64,000 bases of DNA from Microvelia longipes. Taxonomy: Eukaryota; Arthropoda; Insecta; Hemiptera; Veliidae. The notes under the pieces were generated by a model. It did no database searches. It had not been told where the DNA came from and was given only the letters and a program-made list of their open reading frames with translations. Position numbers and translations under genes: made by a program. Within the stretch, counting starts at the first letter, position 1. Each line of letters begins with the position of its first letter. Of this stretch, positions 62,831-64,000 are shown piece by piece. The stretch spans positions 12,577,912 to 12,641,911 of the forward strand of contig JACMZG010001908.1 of assembly GCA_018340805.1 (NCBI GenBank), read 5' to 3'.

Positions 62831-63284
62831 AATTCCCCATAATAGCAACATAGTATAAGTGATTAACTAATAATAATAATAATAAAATTGTTTATTTCCA
62901 CCAAAATAAAATACAAATACAAATTACAAAAATATTTTTTTACAATATTTAATTATTTAAAACATATTGTACAAATATATTTATGTTTAATTAATAATTT
63001 GGAGTAGGAGTTAAAACTCCTAAGCGAGGGTCCTGTCTCAAGATAGTGCAAATTTATTATTTAACACTTTTTGTGTATATCAATGTGATTAAAATTATTA
63101 TTTATGTTAGTTACATTTTGATAATTCATTTGAAACATATCTTTTATTGTTTAGTATCTCAAATTTTTCTTAAGGACTACTCATAAGTTTAAGTTTATAG
63201 AGTATGCGATGCTTTAGATACTTTCATTAACTGCGTAGGCTTCTGCGGTTATTGTCATGAAGATCTTAATCTTTATCTAAATAT
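62831..63284. other. No gene; possible retroposon tail
   Basis: 62868-62890 is (TAA)n. 63000-63050 has GGAGTTAAAACTCC, a small hairpin, and GGGTCCTGTCTCAAG, resembling the reverse of a LINE 3' end. Not certain. Confidence 0.35.
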
Positions 63285-63352
63285 TACATTGACGCGGTCA
63301 CCACCGAAAGACCTAAGTCTTCCGGTGGTGACCGCGTCAATGTAGATGAAGA

Positions 63353-63394
63353 ATCCGACGTTTCGCTTCCACTGTGGGAGGCATGTTCAGGGAT
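63353..63394 (-). ncRNA. Hammerhead-like motif 4a, core-mutated
   Basis: Minus strand: ATCC, CTGAACA, T, GCCTCC, then GGAAGC, GAAAC, GTC, GGAT. Stem I ATCC/GGAT is intact, but the core has C where the catalytic G8 should be, so it should be inactive. Confidence 0.4.
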
Positions 63395-63475
63395 GTAGGA
63401 CATCATGGATAGAAATACAATGCTCTGCAAAACTGAACAGTTAGTTTTGTAGAGCATTGTATATCAATGTCCTTC

Positions 63476-63517
63476 ATCCCTGAAGATGCCTCCCACATTG
63501 GAAGCGAAACGTCGGAT
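63476..63517 (+). ncRNA. Hammerhead-ribozyme-like motif 4b
   Basis: ATCC, CTGAAGA, T, GCCTCC, CACATT, GGAAGC, GAAAC, GTC, GGAT. Stem I ATCC/GGAT is four perfect pairs, stem II is six pairs with one C-A mismatch, the core CTGAAGA and GAAA is intact, and the triplet is GTC. Stem III would be AC/GT with no loop, so a monomer fold is strained and a dimer or a non-catalytic role is possible. The extra T before stem II is present again. Confidence 0.45.
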
Positions 63518-63560
63518 TCTTCATCTACATTAACGCGGCCACCACCGGAAGATCTAAATC

Positions 63561-64000
63561 TTTATAGTATAAATGCGCTAAATAATAAGAGTATAAACCA
63601 GTTTTCTTCTCTAAAAACAACAAATTTCTGTCTCCATTTTAGCCCTGCGTCATACGAGGGCCCTCGTAATTCGCGTCAACTTTTAGTACCTTATAAATCG
63701 TCCAGCAGTTCAGCAGAAATTTCAGAATAAAACAATTAATCGCATACAAAATAAAACAAGAGCAAAAGCAATAACAGAATTACTAAACATAAACACAAAA
63801 ACACGTATTTAATTTATTACCAATTACACCTGTGTAAATGCAAAGGTATAAAATTAAAAACTTGGCAATCCTGGTTTTCCCCATTTTGAAACCCATGTTC
63901 AGAAAATTTGAAACCCCCCCTTTAATTGTACACGTTTTCCCCTGACATCGAGCAATAAAGTATATGGGTTGGGTGGAGGGAGTAGAAGAGGGTTGAAAAT
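63561..64000. other. No gene recognised
   Basis: The 87-residue plus frame at 63467-63730 starts inside the foldback arm and runs into unique sequence with serine-rich end. No domain is recognised. The window ends in AT-rich DNA with C- and G-rich patches (63906-63925, 63966-63990). Confidence 0.35.

Larger units (their letters stand above)
63285..63560. mobile_element. Nested foldback with two hammerhead-like modules
   Basis: Three layers: a terminal hairpin TACATTGACGCGGTCACCAC/complement (63285-63344); inverted 60-bp arms (63345-63410 and 63465-63530) each carrying the hammerhead-like module; and a central hairpin ATACAATGCTCTGCAAAACT/complement (63416-63463). 63523-63556 repeats the terminal ACATTAACGCGGCCACCACC word. 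A decayed relative lies at 50790-50970. Confidence 0.88.

Noticed and set aside
63467..63730. 87-residue serine-rich protein
   Set aside because: It begins inside a foldback arm and the remaining part has no recognisable feature.

Overview
The window is AT-rich eukaryotic nuclear DNA, most probably from an insect. The evidence is one intact GT-AG spliced gene for a CYP6-like (CYP3 clan) cytochrome P450, a Penelope-like retroelement with a GIY-YIG endonuclease, a non-LTR retrotransposon fragment, several SINE families, long (TA)n tracts and at least a dozen minisatellites. The P450 resembles hemipteroid or other insect CYP6 proteins, but the species cannot be fixed from sequence alone. Nothing prokaryotic, no CRISPR array and no rRNA gene was seen. 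There is one assembly gap (18143-18676).

Layout. 1-5735 is mostly tandem arrays (28-, 35-, 74- and 50-bp units; the last has a 250-bp higher-order period). 5736-15610 is gene-poor and holds TA tracts, a hammerhead-like motif, a 5S-rRNA-derived element, a small foldback whose two arms each encode the same signal peptide, and tRNA-derived SINEs. 15626-19310 holds two Penelope-like copies facing in opposite directions around the gap. 19310-32414 is repeats and unassigned AT-rich DNA. 32415-49180 is the P450 gene: six exons whose phases join without a break into 510 residues, with a 10.2-kb third intron swollen by a tandem segmental duplication, a 3.8-kb near-palindrome, SINEs and a LINE fragment. 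49181-64000 is again repeats, including a stand-alone copy of the element that forms the palindrome arms and several foldbacks.

Main points of interest: (1) a dispersed repeat family carrying a recognisable 5S rRNA domain; (2) several hammerhead-ribozyme-like motifs whose stem I differs between loci but stays paired, two of them at Penelope-like 3' ends, all with one extra nucleotide before stem II; (3) the giant inverted repeat inside the P450 intron, seen as a filled and an unfilled copy of one duplicated unit; (4) a 150-bp satellite apparently grown from a tRNA-like module; (5) the inverted pair of signal-peptide mini-exons.

The P450 is the only gene that looks functional. The retroelement reading frames are broken. 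The remaining long open frames lie in tandem repeats, TA tracts or dispersed repeats and are not called as genes.
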